64,000 bases of DNA, from the NCBI RefSeq assembly GCF_003412455.1, contig NZ_QTJU01000001.1, forward strand, positions 1 to 64,000, in the 5' to 3' direction. Made by a program: the position numbers and the translations under genes. Under the pieces are notes generated by a model. It had not been told where the DNA came from. It ran no database searches and saw only the letters and a program-made list of their open reading frames with translations. The stretch's first letter is position 1. The number at the start of each line of letters is the position of its first letter. The DNA comes from Deminuibacter soli (GTDB lineage Bacteria; Bacteroidota; Bacteroidia; Chitinophagales; Chitinophagaceae). Positions 1-7,767 of this stretch are shown here, one piece after another.

Positions 1-1128
1 GTCTACACTATAAGGCTTTTCCTTTTGCAGGTTTTTACGCTGTTCGCGGTCAAAGTGATTATATTTTACATACGCAGTGATTCGTTTGTCTTCCAGCCAT
101 TGATAATTCTGTTCACTACCATAACCTGCGTCTGTTGTTACGCTGGATGGTTTCTGACGGAACTGCCTTGTGTGTTGTGCTAAATGAACGATGAGGGTAT
201 TGGTGTCTGTGGTATGCTGATGGATACTGTAAGAGGCGATATATTGGTTATTCGTACTGATTTGTACATTGTAAGCCGGTTTTAGTTGTCCATTCTGCAT
301 ATGATCTTCCTTCATACGCATAAACGTCGCATCAGGATCTGTCTTGCTAAAGCTGCTTCTTTGGTTTCCCAGTACTTTCTCCTGTTGCTCATACTTGTCA
401 AGTGCAGCTGGCCAATGTTTCTTTGCATAGCCTAACTTCTGTTGTATTTTCCCATCAACTTTCTTGTTTTTCAATGCATTATTTATCTTCTCGATGGTTT
501 GGGTTACTTTCTCACTGTCGATTTTGTCAAAACTGCTGGGGTCTGTATCATCCAGCTCACTGGCAGCCACGTTTTGAGCGTGTTGCCACAGCTCGTTTAA
601 CTGCTGTTTGATCTTCTCTTTGTTTGTTTGGATCCTATTACCCCAAACAAAACTGTACCGGTTGGCATTGGCTTCTATCTTGGTGCCATCGGTATATAAA
701 TCTTTGATGCTTAACAGCCCCTCTTCACACAGCAGCAGCACTACTTGCGTAAAAATTGGCTGCAATGTTTTTTGTAAGCGCTTGCCTCTGAACCGGTTAA
801 TGGTATTATGATCGGGTGTGCTCATGCCACTGAGCCACATGTATTGTATATGCTGACTTACAGCTTCTTCTATCTTACGGCTACTGTAAACATTGTTAAT
901 ATAGGCGTATACCAGCACCTTCAATAACATCCGCGGATGATAGCTGCTGGTACCACCTGGTTTGTATTGATGAATCAGCTCGGTAATGTCAATCTTATCC
1001 AGCACTGCATTGACTACCCGAACAGGATGATTCTTGTCTATAAGATCATTTAAATCAGGCGGTAACAACATTGCCTGGTTTTGCAAGTTGCGCTTAAATA
1101 CCACTGATAATGTATTGCCTCTGGCCAT
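1..1128 (-). CDS. IS1182-family DDE transposase (C-terminus missing)
   Basis: At least 376 codons are open from the ATG at 1128 to the window edge, with no stop. The N-terminus ([14 protein letters not shown]) and the helical segment [18 protein letters not shown] match the DUF772-type N-terminal domain of IS1182/IS5-like transposases. [17 protein letters not shown] carries the likely first catalytic Asp and [17 protein letters not shown] the second. The catalytic Glu should lie beyond the edge. The middle part (about residues 170-245) is Lys/Glu/Gln-rich and probably helical, as usual for the insertion domain of this family. No frameshift is seen in the visible part, so the copy may be intact. 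Confidence 0.85.
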   Translation of the reverse strand, partial: MARGNTLSVVFKRNLQNQAMLLPPDLNDLIDKNHPVRVVNAVLDKIDITELIHQYKPGGTSSYHPRMLLKVLVYAYINNVYSSRKIEEAVSQHIQYMWLSGMSTPDHNTINRFRGKRLQKTLQPIFTQVVLLLCEEGLLSIKDLYTDGTKIEANANRYSFVWGNRIQTNKEKIKQQLNELWQHAQNVAASELDDTDPSSFDKIDSEKVTQTIEKINNALKNKKVDGKIQQKLGYAKKHWPAALDKYEQQEKVLGNQRSSFSKTDPDATFMRMKEDHMQNGQLKPAYNVQISTNNQYIASYSIHQHTTDTNTLIVHLAQHTRQFRQKPSSVTTDAGYGSEQNYQWLEDKRITAYVKYNHFDREQRKNLQKEKPYSVD

Positions 1129-1205
1129 ACTTTAAGTTACCAATAACAGACCACTGCTGCAACGAAAAAATATCCAGATCAGGTGTATAACTATAAAAAC
1201 AAAAT

Positions 1206-1281
1206 GAGGCTGCCTCTTTCTTGAAGTGCCCCCTAAAAGCGTCTAACTTTAAGGGGGCACTTCATCTTTTGAGACAGCCTC
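1206..1281. repeat. nested inverted repeats at the 5' end of the IS
   Basis: An outer pair (GAGGCTGCCTC 1206-1216, GAGACAGCCTC 1271-1281; 10 of 11 complementary) encloses an inner perfect 13-base pair (TGAAGTGCCCCCT 1222-1234 with its complement 1252-1264). Together they could form a long hairpin upstream of the transposase gene. It may be terminal-repeat structure, or a hairpin that limits read-in transcription into the element. That role is inference. Confidence 0.7.
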
Positions 1282-1335
1282 TTCTTGTTATTAGTATTCG
1301 CAGCCGAAGCAGCTATTAAATACGCACTCCCTCTT

Positions 1336-2391
1336 TTATATCGTCTTTGCATTTACAATTACCTGTTCACCAGGTTTTAAATCACCCAGCACTTCCACTG
1401 CGGCGGCAGTTTCGTTACCGGTGGCAACATCCACTTTCACAGTTTGCCCCGCGCGTACCACAATCACATATTTGCGCTCAGTAGAAGTTACTACCGCCGA
1501 CTTGGGTACAGACATCGCGTTGGGATTTCCTTTTGCATCCAGCACAATATCGGCATACATGCCCGGCGTTAATTTTCCGGCGGTATTCTGCACATCCAGC
1601 TCTACCCGTTCGGTACGGTATTGCAGGTTTACATTTTGTGCAATGCGGCTTACCTGTGCCGTCATTTTTTTGCCCGGGAATGCGCTCAGGTAAAATACTA
1701 CATCCTGCCCCTTGTTTAAATTGGCAGCAATACCTTCGGGTATATCTACCTGCAAACGCAGATGGTTAATTTGCTTCAGCTCCAGCATGGGCTTGTCTTT
1801 TGCAGCAGCACTTACCAATGCGCCGGTATGCACGTTTCTCTCCGTAATTACACCATCAAAGGGAGCCTGCACCTGCAAGTAACCCAGCATGGTTTGTTGT
1901 AACTGCCAGTTGGCACTTTCTGCATTGCTTAAAGAGCTGTCTGCTTCCATCTTCGAATGCGCTGTTGACAAATCCATAGGCGATACAGCACCGGGTGTTT
2001 CCGCGGCCTGCAGCAGGCGCTGGTAATTTTCTTTATCCAATGTGAAATCCGATTTGGAGCGCGCATATTTTTCCTTTGCCTGCATGGTTTGCTGCAACAG
2101 TTCCGGAGCTTCGAGCGTCATCAGCAGCTGGCCACGGTGTACCGGCTCACCAATATCTACCAGTACTTTTTTTACATACCCATTTACTTTCGGAAATATG
2201 CTCACCTCTTCATAAGCTGCCAGCTGCGCAGGCAGTTTAACGGTTTGCATTAAGCCGGCTTTTGTTATGGCAGCCAGCTTGTAAACACTGCCGGCTGCTG
2301 CTGCCGCAGGCGTATGCTTTTCAGATGCCTTGTTCTGGCTGCAGCCATAAAGCGCAATACCTGCAGCGAGTAAAACAATTGTTGTTTTCAT
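1336..2391 (-). CDS. RND efflux periplasmic adaptor (membrane fusion lipoprotein)
   Basis: HlyD/AcrA-type membrane fusion protein that links an inner-membrane RND pump to an outer-membrane channel. The start at 2391 (MKTTIVLLAAGIALYGC) gives a lipoprotein signal with lipobox LYGC, so it is probably anchored in a membrane after cleavage. The barrel-sandwich half-motifs VNGYVKKVLVDIGEPVHRGQLL and VQAPFDGVITERNVHTGALV flank a helical hairpin (about residues 80-145), followed by the beta-barrel and membrane-proximal domains (ARPGM-like LTPGMYADIVL near 310). About 351 aa, typical length. It is the third gene of a minus-strand operon after the TolC-like and RND genes, with 19 bases between it and the RND stop. 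A longer in-frame start at 2511 would overlap the RND gene and spoil the signal peptide, so I reject it. Confidence 0.9.
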   Translation of the reverse strand: MKTTIVLLAAGIALYGCSQNKASEKHTPAAAAAGSVYKLAAITKAGLMQTVKLPAQLAAYEEVSIFPKVNGYVKKVLVDIGEPVHRGQLLMTLEAPELLQQTMQAKEKYARSKSDFTLDKENYQRLLQAAETPGAVSPMDLSTAHSKMEADSSLSNAESANWQLQQTMLGYLQVQAPFDGVITERNVHTGALVSAAAKDKPMLELKQINHLRLQVDIPEGIAANLNKGQDVVFYLSAFPGKKMTAQVSRIAQNVNLQYRTERVELDVQNTAGKLTPGMYADIVLDAKGNPNAMSVPKSAVVTSTERKYVIVVRAGQTVKVDVATGNETAAAVEVLGDLKPGEQVIVNAKTI

Positions 2392-2410
2392 ATCAGTAAT
2401 TTGTTGAAGT

Positions 2411-5400
2411 TTAGTTTTCCGGTAAAAGAGATACATCTTTAAAAGAAGCTTTCTGCTGCACCCAGCCATATACCAGGGGTACAATGTACAGGGCTGCGAA
2501 AGTAGACGCAATCAAGCCGCCAATTACAGCACGGCCCAGCGGTGCAGACTGATCTCCTGCTTCGCCCAAACCGCTTGCCATAGGTACCATACCGGCAATC
2601 ATGGCAAGGCTCGTCATTAGAATCGGACGCAAACGTACGCTCGCTGCTACCGACGCAGCTTTAAACGGATCTTTGTATTCGAAGCGCAGCTTTTCTGCAT
2701 TGGTTACAATCAAAATTGCGTTGGCTACCGATACACCCACACTCATAATAATACCCATGTACGATTGCAGGTTAAGGGTAGCCCCTGTGGCCAGTAACAG
2801 CAATAAGGCACCAAGCAATACAGCGGGCACTGTAGTTAAAATGGTAAGCGCCAAACCAAATGACTGGTAGTTCGCAGTGAGCAGCAGCAACATAACCACC
2901 AATGCAGCAAGCAAACCACTTTGCAGCGAACCGAGCGTTTCTGTTAGCAGGGAAGACATGCCTTTCACTTCAGCCACTAAACCCGCAGGCGGTGTGCCCA
3001 TTTCGTGTATTACCTGTTGCACAGCTGCCGTAGCCGCACCGAGGTCTTTTTTATAGATATTGGCATTCACTGTTACAAACCTGCGGGGGCCTGCCCGGTC
3101 ATATTCGCCGGGCAGGGAATCAACCACAATGTGGGCAATATCTGACAGTACCGGGCGCATTTTTCCTGCCACCACCGGAATGGCCTGCAATTGTTCCAGC
3201 GAATTCATCATATACTCAGGCACCTGCACCTGGGTGTTGTAGGTGTATTGCTTGCTATCATCGAGCCACAGGTTTTTCAGTGTGTAGCGGCTGGATGCCG
3301 TGGCATCAGATACCGTTCGCGCAACATTATCAATGCTCAACCCCAGCTGCGACAAACGCTGTCTGTCCATCTGTATCTTCAGTGTAGGAAATTTCAATGG
3401 CTGGGCAATCTGCACATCACGCAGGTAAGCAATGCCCCGCAGCCTGTTTACAAGCGTGTTGGCATATTGCTCCATATCACCCATGTTCTTTGATGCAACA
3501 CGTATTTCAATAGGCGTTGCAGCACCTTGCGACATCAGTTTTTCCGTTAATTCAATTGGCTCAAACGACAATTTAATTGCAGGAAAACGCTGTTGTATTT
3601 TATTACGCAAGGCATCCTTCAGCACATCAATATCTGTTTTGTACCCCTCCCCGAGCTGTACCTGTATTACCGCCTCGTGCGAGCCGCTGTTAAACACATA
3701 CAGGTTGCTATGCCCATAGTTGGGAGAAACGGTTCCTACAAAAGCAGAAGTGATGGCAACATTCCCCTGCACAGCGCTATCTACCATACCGAGAATATCT
3801 TTCACTGCACGTTCGGTTATTTCGAGCCTGGTACCATCCGGTTCGCGTACACGCAATTGCAGCTGGCCTGCGTTGGAATGCGGCAGCATGTCTTTCCCTA
3901 TCCACACAAAACACCCACCTGCCGCGGCAAGTGATAGCACCAGGTACAACACAACAATGGGTTTACGCCGTGGCATCCACTTGTTCAGCAGGTTTAGCAA
4001 GCGCACTTTCAAACGCTGGAAAAAATCATTTTCTTCCGGGTGGGCGATATCCTGTCCCGTATGCTCGTTAATTTCCTGCACTTCATTATCATCCAGCGCC
4101 AGTCCGGCATGTGCGTGCACAGGAGCTTTGTGGTGATACTGGTACATGCTTTCTTTCAGTAACCAGTTAGAAATAATAGGCACCAGCGTTTGTGCTGCGA
4201 TAAATGAAACAATCATTGCAAAAGCAATAGACAATGAAAGGGGCAGAAACATAGCCTTAGGCACCCCACTCATTACAAACGAAGGCGCAAACACAGCGAG
4301 TATACACAGCAAAATCAGCAGCAAAGGAAAGGAGATCTCGGCACAGGCTTCCAGTATCGCCTGCCGTTTAGACTTACCCATTTCCAGGTGCTGGTGTATA
4401 TTTTCGATCGTTACTGTTGCCTGGTCTACCAGTACCCCAATCGCCAGCGCCATACCGCTCAGCGTCATAATATTGATGGTTTGCCCGGCAAGCTTTAAAA
4501 AGAACACGGCACCCAGTACCGCTACGGGTATGGTAATAATAACCACCAGGCTACTGCGCCAGTCGCGCAGAAACAACAGCACCATTAACCCGGTAAGCAC
4601 TGCTCCAAGGATGCCCTCCGTCATCAGGCTTTTCGCTGCGTTCATTACAAATACACTCTGATCAAATTCATAGCTCAGCTGTACATCGGCAGGCAGCAGG
4701 CTTTGCATTTCAGCCATTTCCGCCCGCAGGTTCTGTACTACTTCCCATGTAGAAGCATCGGCGGTTTTTACAATAGGAAAGTACACCGAACGCTTGCCAT
4801 TCACCAGCGCATAATCCACCACTATGTCTGCTGCATCTTCCACACGCGCTATGTCGTGCGCGTATACAGTAGTTACCCCGTTACTCACTATCGGTATATC
4901 GCCAAAATCTTTTAGTTTCTCTTCCTGCGAGTTTACCGAAGAAATATACATCGTGCTGTCGATACGCACATTGCCTGAAGGTGTCATAGCATTATTACGC
5001 CCCAGGGCTTCCACCACTTGCTCGGGCGACAGGTTATATTCACGCAGTTTCTGGGGATCAACTTTTAAAATCACAGAACGTGCGTTACTGCCAAACGGTG
5101 GCGGAGCCGATAATCCCGGCACTTTACCAAACAGCGGCCTTATCAGCGTTCCGGCCATATCAAATATTTCATTCAATGAATGGGTTTTACTGCTGAATAC
5201 AAGCTCGCCAACCGGCAAGCTCGATGCATCAAAGCGCACCACTTCAGGCGGTAATGCCCCCGGTGGAAAAAACGACATACACCGGTTTACCTGTATCGCC
5301 ACTTCAGCCGCAGCTGCAGCCATATCCGTGTTTTCGTAAAAATTCAGTTTAATAAGTGTGAGCCCCTGTGTGTTTTTGCTTTCAATATTCTTTACCCCAT

Positions 5401-5617
5401 TGATGTACAGAAAATGATCCTGCATACGGGTAGAGAAAAAACCCTCCATTTGTTTGGCACTCATACCGCCATACTGCTGTATTACATATATGGTGGGTGA
5501 GTTCAGCTGGGGAAATATATCGATAGGGATTGAACGGAGCGCTGTTATGGAAAACAGCAGCAAGCCCGCAAACAACACCATTACCGTTACCGGTCTTTTT
5601 AATGCTGCCTTAACCAT
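2411..5617 (-). CDS. RND family efflux transporter, inner-membrane pump
   Basis: 1068-aa resistance-nodulation-division pump of the AcrB/CusA fold. TM1 is at residues 10-30 (VTVMVLFAGLLLFSITAL), followed by a periplasmic porter domain (35-330), TM2-6 (about 335-480), a cytoplasmic linker, TM7, a second porter domain and TM8-12 up to the C-terminus. The TM4 motif reads GVLVDQATVTIENI: the first Asp of the proton relay pair is kept, while the second position (Asp in AcrB) is Gln. The linker between TM6 and TM7 (about 495-535) contains several His and acidic residues (HHKAPVHAHAG). It lies between the TolC-like gene (3 bases upstream) and the adaptor, so all three parts of a tripartite pump are encoded together. 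Substrate unknown: organic compounds or metals are both possible. Confidence 0.92.
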   Translation of the reverse strand: MVKAALKRPVTVMVLFAGLLLFSITALRSIPIDIFPQLNSPTIYVIQQYGGMSAKQMEGFFSTRMQDHFLYINGVKNIESKNTQGLTLIKLNFYENTDMAAAAAEVAIQVNRCMSFFPPGALPPEVVRFDASSLPVGELVFSSKTHSLNEIFDMAGTLIRPLFGKVPGLSAPPPFGSNARSVILKVDPQKLREYNLSPEQVVEALGRNNAMTPSGNVRIDSTMYISSVNSQEEKLKDFGDIPIVSNGVTTVYAHDIARVEDAADIVVDYALVNGKRSVYFPIVKTADASTWEVVQNLRAEMAEMQSLLPADVQLSYEFDQSVFVMNAAKSLMTEGILGAVLTGLMVLLFLRDWRSSLVVIITIPVAVLGAVFFLKLAGQTINIMTLSGMALAIGVLVDQATVTIENIHQHLEMGKSKRQAILEACAEISFPLLLILLCILAVFAPSFVMSGVPKAMFLPLSLSIAFAMIVSFIAAQTLVPIISNWLLKESMYQYHHKAPVHAHAGLALDDNEVQEINEHTGQDIAHPEENDFFQRLKVRLLNLLNKWMPRRKPIVVLYLVLSLAAAGGCFVWIGKDMLPHSNAGQLQLRVREPDGTRLEITERAVKDILGMVDSAVQGNVAITSAFVGTVSPNYGHSNLYVFNSGSHEAVIQVQLGEGYKTDIDVLKDALRNKIQQRFPAIKLSFEPIELTEKLMSQGAATPIEIRVASKNMGDMEQYANTLVNRLRGIAYLRDVQIAQPLKFPTLKIQMDRQRLSQLGLSIDNVARTVSDATASSRYTLKNLWLDDSKQYTYNTQVQVPEYMMNSLEQLQAIPVVAGKMRPVLSDIAHIVVDSLPGEYDRAGPRRFVTVNANIYKKDLGAATAAVQQVIHEMGTPPAGLVAEVKGMSSLLTETLGSLQSGLLAALVVMLLLLTANYQSFGLALTILTTVPAVLLGALLLLLATGATLNLQSYMGIIMSVGVSVANAILIVTNAEKLRFEYKDPFKAASVAASVRLRPILMTSLAMIAGMVPMASGLGEAGDQSAPLGRAVIGGLIASTFAALYIVPLVYGWVQQKASFKDVSLLPEN

Positions 5618-5620
5618 TCG

Positions 5621-7009
5621 CTAGTTTTTTAGAGATTGAATAAATAAATCAAGATTCCCTGTTGCGGCTGCTTTGCCCAGGTTGGCCACATACCATGCAT
5701 TCAGCGCTTCAGCATATTGCAGTTGCGCTGTATATAACACAAACGTGGCATTGGTTAAATCCACCAGGTTAATCATACCTGCTTTATACTGCGCCGTTTT
5801 CTGCTTCCATGCGTCGGAAGCAGCCTGCAACTGCACAGGTAACTCAAGCAGGTTGTGCGATGCAGTAGCAATTGCTGTATCGGCCTGTACAGCAGTATTG
5901 TTCAATGCCAGCTGCTGCTGCTGTTGCGCATAACCTGCAGCTGCAATCTGGTAACGGCTTACGGCCAGTTTGTCTTTCCTGTGCGTACCATTGAATAAAT
6001 CATAGGTAATGCCTATACCCGCCGCATAGTTAAAACGCTGATATCCCAACCCATCTGCTAGCGACTGGTAATGATCATTGAACTGTATGCTCGACCCCCT
6101 GCCCCAGCCGCCGGCGGCAAGCATTATTTTAGGGAGATAACTTTTCTTTACAAGCTCCTCTGTACTGCGATACAACACTGTTTGCTGCGTGTAATATTTC
6201 AGTAAGGGGTTGTTAAGCGAATCGGTGCCTGTTACGGCCGCAGCAATATTCAGCTGTTGCGTTACAGTATCAATATTGATAATGGCAGCAGGTATGCCGC
6301 TCAGGTACGACAACTGCTGGCGCAATTGCGCCAGGTCGCCGCTGCGCTGGTTATATCCCACCCTCGACTTCGATAATTCTGCTTTCGCCAATGAAGAATC
6401 CACGCCCGCTTTTACGCCGCTGCCGGCCAATGCCTTAATAATGGCGTAAACAGACTGGTACCGTTCCATATTCTGTTCATCAACCGCAAGCTGGTACCGC
6501 GTTTTAAGAATATCGAAATACAGCTTGCTGATCTGCCATTTCAGCAAATACAGCTCACGGTCATAATCGGCCTGCTGTACTTGCGTATAGGCAATGGCAT
6601 TGTTTATTTTAGCGCCGCGCAAACCAAAATTTACCAGCTCATATTCGCCGTAAAGCGATACGATATTGCCCGTTTGCGCCTGGTAATTGTTCTCTCCCCT
6701 GATGCCCGCAGAAGTGGCATGTATCACGCCACTGAAAGGCAGGTAAGTGCCAGCCACATCATTGGCCGAACCAACAGACACTTCATCGCCTGCGGTTAAT
6801 TTGGGTAAAAACTGGTGCCGCACATCCGTTTCATTGGCGCGGGCACTGTTGATCATGGCCTGTTTTTGTAAAAGAACAGGTAAATGATGACTGGCAGAAT
6901 CAATGAGCACTGCCAGGGAAAAAGTTTGTTGCTGTGCAAATAACAGGTTAACACAACCCGGCAGCACTACAGCCGCCGCAGTGGTTAACCATTTCAGTAA
7001 ACCATTCAT
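5621..7009 (-). CDS. TolC-like outer membrane efflux protein
   Basis: Outer-membrane factor of the tripartite pump encoded downstream. The ATG at 7009 gives a clean Sec signal peptide (MNGLLKWLTTAAAVVLPG, cleavage near LFA|QQQ). An in-frame ATG at 7048 would add 13 residues in front of it. Two repeated OEP domains follow (about residues 40-230 and 260-460), with long helices rich in Ala, Gln and Leu and the usual motif GVDSSLAKAELSKSRVGYNQ. 462 aa, normal for the family. The stop is 3 bases upstream of the RND start, so translation is probably coupled. Confidence 0.88.
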   Translation of the reverse strand: MNGLLKWLTTAAAVVLPGCVNLLFAQQQTFSLAVLIDSASHHLPVLLQKQAMINSARANETDVRHQFLPKLTAGDEVSVGSANDVAGTYLPFSGVIHATSAGIRGENNYQAQTGNIVSLYGEYELVNFGLRGAKINNAIAYTQVQQADYDRELYLLKWQISKLYFDILKTRYQLAVDEQNMERYQSVYAIIKALAGSGVKAGVDSSLAKAELSKSRVGYNQRSGDLAQLRQQLSYLSGIPAAIINIDTVTQQLNIAAAVTGTDSLNNPLLKYYTQQTVLYRSTEELVKKSYLPKIMLAAGGWGRGSSIQFNDHYQSLADGLGYQRFNYAAGIGITYDLFNGTHRKDKLAVSRYQIAAAGYAQQQQQLALNNTAVQADTAIATASHNLLELPVQLQAASDAWKQKTAQYKAGMINLVDLTNATFVLYTAQLQYAEALNAWYVANLGKAAATGNLDLFIQSLKN

Positions 7010-7208
7010 GCAGTTATAATAAATAATAGATGGAGAATGCCGTTTCATTCAATCACGACACAAGAAACCCACAACCGTTGGCTGTGCAGTAGTAAATACA
7101 AAACATGCCGAAGCTGCGTTACGCACCGGCTTACGGTGCACAACACAATAATAGCAGGCAATCAATGGCGATGAAATGTATACAATGCTTACATCCTGTG
7201 CGTTGGTA

Positions 7209-7613
7209 TTATGCCAGGATAACAGGCGGACCACGCAGGTTGGCCGTACTGTGATAAATACTACGCCAGTAAACGGCAATGGTGGGGAAAAAAGTTTTAA
7301 CAACGCTGTATCCGGCAGACCAGTTAATTCTAACCGGTACTGCAACACCCAGCATATCTTCGGGCTGGTAACGTTTATCGAGAATAAGAAATGACTGCTT
7401 GCGGGTTCCACTGTCGGGAAATACCATGGTATGAATCGGAAGCACCTGGCCATACTGATTCTTTACCACCATCGGGAAGGGCCTCGCCTGGGCCGCAAAT
7501 GCAAATTTGAAGCAAAGTTGCACACTGAAGAATAGCACATACACCACCAGTAACAATACTTTGAAACCGGTTTTGTGTTGTTGTGTAGATCGTGCGTTGT
7601 TGTACCTGCTCAA
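7209..7613 (-). CDS. small secreted protein upstream of the efflux operon, unknown function
   Basis: 134 aa with a hydrophobic N-terminal segment at residues 19-40 (VLLLVVYVLFFSVQLCFKFA) and a likely signal-peptidase site after AFAAQA. The mature part is about 95 residues, basic, without Cys after the signal, and ends in NLRGPPVILA. I do not recognise a named domain. I recall small exported proteins with a C-terminal LRxPP motif next to metal-efflux operons in Bacteroidota, but cannot confirm a link. It is on the same strand as the pump genes, about 200 bases upstream of the TolC-like start, so it is probably co-transcribed. A second overlapping frame (7049-7453) looks like a shadow. Confidence 0.6.
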   Translation of the reverse strand: MSRYNNARSTQQHKTGFKVLLLVVYVLFFSVQLCFKFAFAAQARPFPMVVKNQYGQVLPIHTMVFPDSGTRKQSFLILDKRYQPEDMLGVAVPVRINWSAGYSVVKTFFPTIAVYWRSIYHSTANLRGPPVILA

Positions 7614-7707
7614 GGGTTTACATTATCGCTCCCAAGATACAAAATTTACTATGTTAAGTAATGATGAAGTTTATATAAAAAGAAATAACATATCAGTTAT
7701 ACCAACA

Positions 7708-7742
7708 AAAAAGACCGTTCCTTTTTTATTGAACGGCCTTTC
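7708..7742 (-). terminator. intrinsic terminator after uvrA
   Basis: Arms AAAGACCGTTC (7710-7720) and GAACGGCCTTT (7731-7741) pair with one wobble. Read on the minus strand the hairpin is followed by a T run, as expected downstream of uvrA. A-rich flanks on both sides may let it act in both directions. Confidence 0.8.
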
Positions 7743-7767
7743 CATTATCCGGGCGTAAGCCGGCAGC

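Larger units (their letters stand above)
1..1281 (-). mobile_element. IS1182-like insertion sequence, 5' portion, cut by the window edge
   Basis: The element holds one transposase gene read leftwards. Its upstream boundary is probably the GAGACAGCCTC sequence at 1271-1281, which repeats in inverted form at 1206-1216. GAGRCWGCCTC-like ends fit IS1182-type terminal repeats, but the other end lies outside the window, so neither the exact boundary nor a target-site duplication can be shown. The neighbouring efflux genes start only about 55 bases beyond the proposed end. Confidence 0.7.

Noticed and set aside
7049-7453. 134-codon frame overlapping the small secreted protein
   Set aside because: No signal peptide or motif. 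The frame at 7209-7613 has a clear exported-protein pattern.
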